Below, piece by piece: positions 60,783 to 64,000 of a stretch of DNA of 64,000 nucleotides. Origin of the DNA: Planctomycetota bacterium (GTDB lineage Bacteria > Planctomycetota > UBA1135 > GCA-002686595); the NCBI GenBank assembly GCA_002686265.1, contig NZBA01000120.1, positions 1 to 64,000 of the forward strand, in the 5' to 3' direction. A program made the position numbers and the translations under genes. Under the pieces are notes generated by a model, which searched no databases, was not told the origin of the DNA, and saw only the letters and a program-made list of their open reading frames with translations. Positions within the stretch are counted from its first letter, which is position 1. Every line of letters begins with the position of its first letter.

Positions 60783-63101
60783 ATGTTCACCCGCGATCCG
60801 ATCTTCCTCGCCGCCGCCGTCCTGTGCGCCTTGACCGCGCCCTCCGCTCTCGCCTGGGACGCCGGTCCGCCGCTGGAAGGCGCGCAGGCCCAGGAGCCCG
60901 AGGTCGAACCCGCGCCGGAACCGGAGCCCGAGGTCGCGCAGGAGCCTGAGAGCGAGCCCGCGCCGGAACCCGAGCCGGTAGAGGAGCCCGAAGGTGAACC
61001 CCAGCCCGAGCCGGCGCCGGCGGCCGAGGAGGAGCCCGCGCCCGAGCCCGCCGCGGCGGCGGACGGAGCGATCGACCTCGGCGAGGTGATCGTCACCGCG
61101 CGCAAGTGGGAGGAGAGCCTGGCCGGGATGACCCAATCGGTGACGAACCTGTCGGGCGTCGAGCTCGACGAGGCCGGCGTGCGCAGCGTGCGCGACGCGT
61201 CAGCCCTTGTCCCCAACCTCCTCGTGCCCGAGTTCACCGCCCGCCGCCTGAGCTTCCCCTTCGTGCGCGGCGTCGGTTCGGGCCAGGGGGAGCCGGCGGT
61301 GACGACGGTGATCGACGGCGTGCCGCAGCTCGCCACCGGCGGCGCGAACCTGCCTCTCGTGGGCGTGGAGCGCCTCGAGTTCCAGCGCGGTCCCCAGCCG
61401 ATGATCGGACGCAACTCCCTCGGGGGCGTGATCCGGCTCGTCACCGCACCGCCGGCAGGCGAGCCCTCGTCGAGCCACGAGCTCACCGCGGGCGAGCACG
61501 GCCTCTTGGAGTACCGCGTCGGGTACTCCGGCCCGGTCACCGGGGAGGGCTTCGGCTTCGGCTTCGAAGGCCTGCGTTCGGTGCGCGACGGCTTCTCGCG
61601 CAACGCGCTCACCGGAAACCTCGTGGATTCGCGGGACCTCTACTTCGGTCGCGCCCAGATCGTCGCCGCGCCCACCGACGACTCCGAGCTGCGCGTCACC
61701 CTGCACGCCGAGCGGTCGCGGGACGGCGGCTTCGCCCTCTCCGACCTGGGCGGCCTGCGCGCGGACCCTCACTCGATTATCCAGGACTTCGAGGGCGAGG
61801 TGCATCGGGACATCGTGGCGCCCGCGGCGACGTGGACGAATCGCGGCGACACCCTCGACTTCACCTCGATCACCGCATTCCAGCGCTACGATCTGCTCGA
61901 GACGAGCGACCTCGACTTCACGCCCCTCGACCTCGTGCGCCGCAGCACCACGGAGTCGATGGACCACTTCAACCAGGAGCTGAGGCTCTCCTCGTCGGAG
62001 GCGGCGCCCGTGGAGGTCGCCGAGGACGCGACCCTGGCCTGGATGGCGGGCGTGCACCTGTTCGTGGCGGACGCCGAGCGCGACTCGGCCAACACCTTCG
62101 GCGCCGACAGCGACCCGGGGATCGGCCTGCCGCCGTCGGGCACGATCGGCGCCGACAGCGGGCACTTCGAGGACGTGGGGATGGGTGTGTTCGTCCAGGC
62201 GACCCTGACGCTCCACGAGCGCCTCGCCCTCTCGGCGGGGCTGCGCTACGACCGCGAGGAGCGTGAGGCGGACCTGTCGAGCAGCATGGAGCTGGGGGGC
62301 GTCCCGATCATTCCCGGCGTGGACGAGAGCCTGTCGGAGGACTTCGAGCAGCTCTCGCCCCACGTCGGCGCCTCCTATGCGCTCGACGGCGGCGTCCACC
62401 TGTACGCCTCGCTCGCGGAGGGCTTCAAGCCCGGCGGCTTCAACCTGACCTCGCCTTCGGGCCCGGGGGCCTTCGATCCGGAGACGAGCCGCTCGATCGA
62501 GGTCGGCATGCGGCGCAGCTGGGAGCGCGCCAGCGTGCAGCTGGCCTTCTTCGACATCGCCTGGGACGACCTGCAGATCTCGCTCTTCGATCCGGCCACC
62601 GGCGCGGGCTTCGTTGACAACGCCGGGGCGGCGAACAGCCGCGGGATGGAGATCGAGCTCGACCTCGAGGTCTGCGAGGGCTTCAGCCTCGTCAGCGGCC
62701 TCGGTTTGGTGGAGACCGAGCTCGAGGAGTACGTGGACTCTTTCGGTCAGGATGACGCGGGGAACTCCCTGCCCTTCGCTCCCGATCAGACCTCGCACCT
62801 GGGAGCGCGCTTGCACGGCGAGCTGGCGGGTGACGCACGCTGGTTCGCGAACGCCGAGCTCGTCGGCGTTGGCGATTACTTCTACGACGCGGGGAACCTC
62901 GAGAGCGAGTCCTATCAACTGCTCAATCTGCGCGCGGGGATCGAGTGCGGCGACTGGCGTGTGACCTTGTGGGCGCGCAACGCTCTCGACGAGGACTACG
63001 TCCCGATCGCCTTCCAATCGAGCCCGTTCGACCCGAGCCAGTTCGTCGGCGAGAGCGGCGCACCCCAACAGGTGGGCGTGTCGGTACGCGTCAGCTTCTG
63101 A
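60783..63101 (+). CDS. TonB-dependent outer-membrane receptor
   Basis: 772 residues. Sec signal (FLAAAVLCALTAPSALA), then a Pro-Glu repeat linker (about 36-95, dozens of EP/PEP units), then the plug domain starting GEVIVTARKWEESL, with LVPNLLVPEFTARRLSFPFVRG and VERLEFQRGPQPMIGRNSLGGVI matching the TonB receptor plug motifs. The C-terminal 22-stranded barrel has alternating strands such as FGFGFEGLRSVRDGFS, VQLAFFDIAWDDLQISLFD and the closing VGVSVRVSF with terminal Phe. Similar to FecA/pesticin-type or sucrose-type TonB receptors; ligand unknown. The acidic Pro-Glu spacer may span periplasm toward TonB. Followed after 13 bases by a PQQ-propeller lipoprotein gene. Confidence 0.9.
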   Translation: MFTRDPIFLAAAVLCALTAPSALAWDAGPPLEGAQAQEPEVEPAPEPEPEVAQEPESEPAPEPEPVEEPEGEPQPEPAPAAEEEPAPEPAAAADGAIDLGEVIVTARKWEESLAGMTQSVTNLSGVELDEAGVRSVRDASALVPNLLVPEFTARRLSFPFVRGVGSGQGEPAVTTVIDGVPQLATGGANLPLVGVERLEFQRGPQPMIGRNSLGGVIRLVTAPPAGEPSSSHELTAGEHGLLEYRVGYSGPVTGEGFGFGFEGLRSVRDGFSRNALTGNLVDSRDLYFGRAQIVAAPTDDSELRVTLHAERSRDGGFALSDLGGLRADPHSIIQDFEGEVHRDIVAPAATWTNRGDTLDFTSITAFQRYDLLETSDLDFTPLDLVRRSTTESMDHFNQELRLSSSEAAPVEVAEDATLAWMAGVHLFVADAERDSANTFGADSDPGIGLPPSGTIGADSGHFEDVGMGVFVQATLTLHERLALSAGLRYDREEREADLSSSMELGGVPIIPGVDESLSEDFEQLSPHVGASYALDGGVHLYASLAEGFKPGGFNLTSPSGPGAFDPETSRSIEVGMRRSWERASVQLAFFDIAWDDLQISLFDPATGAGFVDNAGAANSRGMEIELDLEVCEGFSLVSGLGLVETELEEYVDSFGQDDAGNSLPFAPDQTSHLGARLHGELAGDARWFANAELVGVGDYFYDAGNLESESYQLLNLRAGIECGDWRVTLWARNALDEDYVPIAFQSSPFDPSQFVGESGAPQQVGVSVRVSF

Positions 63102-63114
63102 GGAACCCGAGAGC

Positions 63115-64000
63115 ATGTCGATCAGACCGCGCCGCGTAACGCTTTGTGTCGCCGTCGCCCTCGCCTTGGCGTGCGGCGCCTGCAAGGCCATCTCCTCCGA
63201 CAGCCGCGTCGCGGTTGCGGCCGAAGGCGGCTGGCTCTCATGGCGCGGTCCCTGGCAGAACGGCGTCTCGGGCGAGACCGAGCTGTTCGAGATGCTCCTC
63301 CTCGGCGGCGAGAATCACCTGTGGACGCTTCCACTTGCCGGGCGCGGGACGCCGGTGGTCGCCGATGGGCGCGTTTTCGCCCTCGGCTACGAGGGCGAGG
63401 GAGCCGAGCTCGAAGAGTGCTTGGTCTGCGTCGACGAGCGAACGGGAGAGGTGCTGTGGGAGCGGCGCTGGAACGACTACCTCTCGGACTCGATCTACGG
63501 CCGTTACGCCATCGGCAGCCCGACGATCGATCCCGCCACGGGCGACGGGTTCGCCATGAGCACGGCTGGTGAGCTGATGGCTTTCACCGCGGACGGACGG
63601 GAGCGCTGGCGGCACTCGCTGATGGCGGAGTTCGGGCGTTTGACCTTCCCCAACGGGCGCACGGGCGCGCCGCTCGTGGACGGCGGGTTGGTGATCGTGC
63701 GCGGGATCACCACCCACTGGGGGCCGCAGGGGCCGGCGCGCGATCGCTTCTACGCCTTCGACGCGGAGACGGGCAGCCACGTTTGGACCTCGACGCCCGG
63801 CGTGCGGCCGGTGGACAGCTCGTTCTCGATGCCCGTGCTCGAGTGGCGCAATGGCCGGAGGGTGCTCTACGCCACGACCGGCTGCGGCAACGTCGTCTGC
63901 CTCGACGCCCGTAGCGGGGAGCCCCTGTGGCGCTTCCAGCTCGGTTCGGCGGGGTTGAACTCCGCGCCCGTGCTGGACGGCGAGCGGTTGATCGCGATCA
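63115..64000 (+). CDS. PQQ-type propeller lipoprotein (3' end beyond window)
   Basis: At least 295 residues; the frame is open to the window edge. Lipoprotein-type signal (VTLCVAVALALACGAC). WLSWRGPWQNGVSGETELFE opens a PQQ-like propeller, with blades CVDERTGEVLWERRW, AFTADGRERWRHS, AFDAETGSHVWTS and CLDARSGEPLWRFQL. Resembles the BamB-like/quinoprotein dehydrogenase-like family that planctomycetes often use as outer-membrane or periplasmic proteins. Thirteen bases after the TonB receptor, so probably in one operon and helping it. Confidence 0.85.
   Translation, partial: MSIRPRRVTLCVAVALALACGACKAISSDSRVAVAAEGGWLSWRGPWQNGVSGETELFEMLLLGGENHLWTLPLAGRGTPVVADGRVFALGYEGEGAELEECLVCVDERTGEVLWERRWNDYLSDSIYGRYAIGSPTIDPATGDGFAMSTAGELMAFTADGRERWRHSLMAEFGRLTFPNGRTGAPLVDGGLVIVRGITTHWGPQGPARDRFYAFDAETGSHVWTSTPGVRPVDSSFSMPVLEWRNGRRVLYATTGCGNVVCLDARSGEPLWRFQLGSAGLNSAPVLDGERLIAI

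Noticed and set aside
60895..61050. Pro-Glu repeat DNA as a mobile or regulatory repeat
   Set aside because: It is in frame inside a receptor gene after a signal peptide and is explained as a protein linker.
1..64000. CRISPR arrays, tRNA/rRNA genes, insertion sequences, prophage or integrase genes
   Set aside because: Looked for repeats with regular spacing, tRNA-like clover leaves, transposase motifs and att-like repeats; none was seen.

Overview
This 64-kb window has very high GC (by eye well over 65%) and almost no non-coding DNA. The gene content is typical of a planctomycete. There are three very large exported proteins built from the PVC-type (Pirellula/Verrucomicrobium) membrane-bound dehydrogenase and heme-binding domains, joined to ThuA, VCBS/FG-GAP or DUF1080 domains. 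There are also DUF6807 and DUF5722 proteins, PQQ-type propeller proteins, and a secreted protein with the glycine/cysteine-rich tail common in high-GC marine planctomycetes. The assignment to Planctomycetota (perhaps the Poly30/Pla163-like high-GC group) is inferred from gene content; no rRNA or other marker gene is present. I see no tRNA, rRNA, CRISPR array, insertion sequence or integrase, and no gene-free stretch longer than about 300 bases.

Layout. 0-9 kb: an exported amidohydrolase and a PVC dehydrogenase/cytochrome diverge from a giant ThuA-PVC dehydrogenase-cytochrome-ThuA protein. That gene is followed by coupled genes for a UPF0261 (Tm-1-like) protein, a PEP-hydrolase-family TIM barrel and a cupin (9-11.6 kb). 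11.6-20.9 kb: a polyol/sugar catabolic region with an MFS transporter, two sugar phosphate isomerase/epimerases, a Gfo/Idh/MocA oxidoreductase, two SDRs, an aldehyde dehydrogenase and a gamma-glutamyl ligase of the glutamine synthetase family. 20.9-22.2 kb: phosphonoacetate hydrolase (phnA). 22.2-29.3 kb: a DUF5722 glycosidase-like protein, a propeller/alpha-helical barrel protein, a sodium:solute symporter, a small membrane protein and a GH35-like beta-galactosidase. 29.3-35 kb: a phosphonate operon on the minus strand with a zinc alcohol dehydrogenase, phosphonoacetaldehyde dehydrogenase, 2-AEP transaminase, a shortened PhnZ-like HD protein and a DegT-type aminotransferase. With phnA, the window encodes 2-aminoethylphosphonate -> phosphonoacetaldehyde -> phosphonoacetate -> acetate + phosphate. 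35-47.7 kb: YciB, then coupled genes for DUF6807, an M48 protease and a 1755-residue VCBS-PVC dehydrogenase-cytochrome-DUF1080 protein, followed by a Dabb protein, an SLC13 transporter, a membrane protein and an Npt-type nucleotide carrier. 47.8-50 kb: a repeat-containing secreted protein and oligoribonuclease. 50-55.6 kb: a minus-strand group of four poorly known genes. 55.8-64 kb: MsrA, a PQQ-propeller giant, a serine/threonine dehydratase, a TonB-dependent receptor and a truncated PQQ-propeller lipoprotein.

Two general patterns stand out. Many neighbouring genes share 4-base start/stop overlaps (ATGA or GTGA), so translational coupling is common. Many operon-leading genes lack a Shine-Dalgarno sequence but carry a TAnnnT hexamer (TAGGAT, TAGAAT, TAGACT, TATGAT) 6-12 bases before the start codon, which predicts leaderless or near-leaderless mRNAs. 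In three divergent pairs separated by only 21-25 bases this hexamer is symmetric (TAnnnTA) and could serve both genes.
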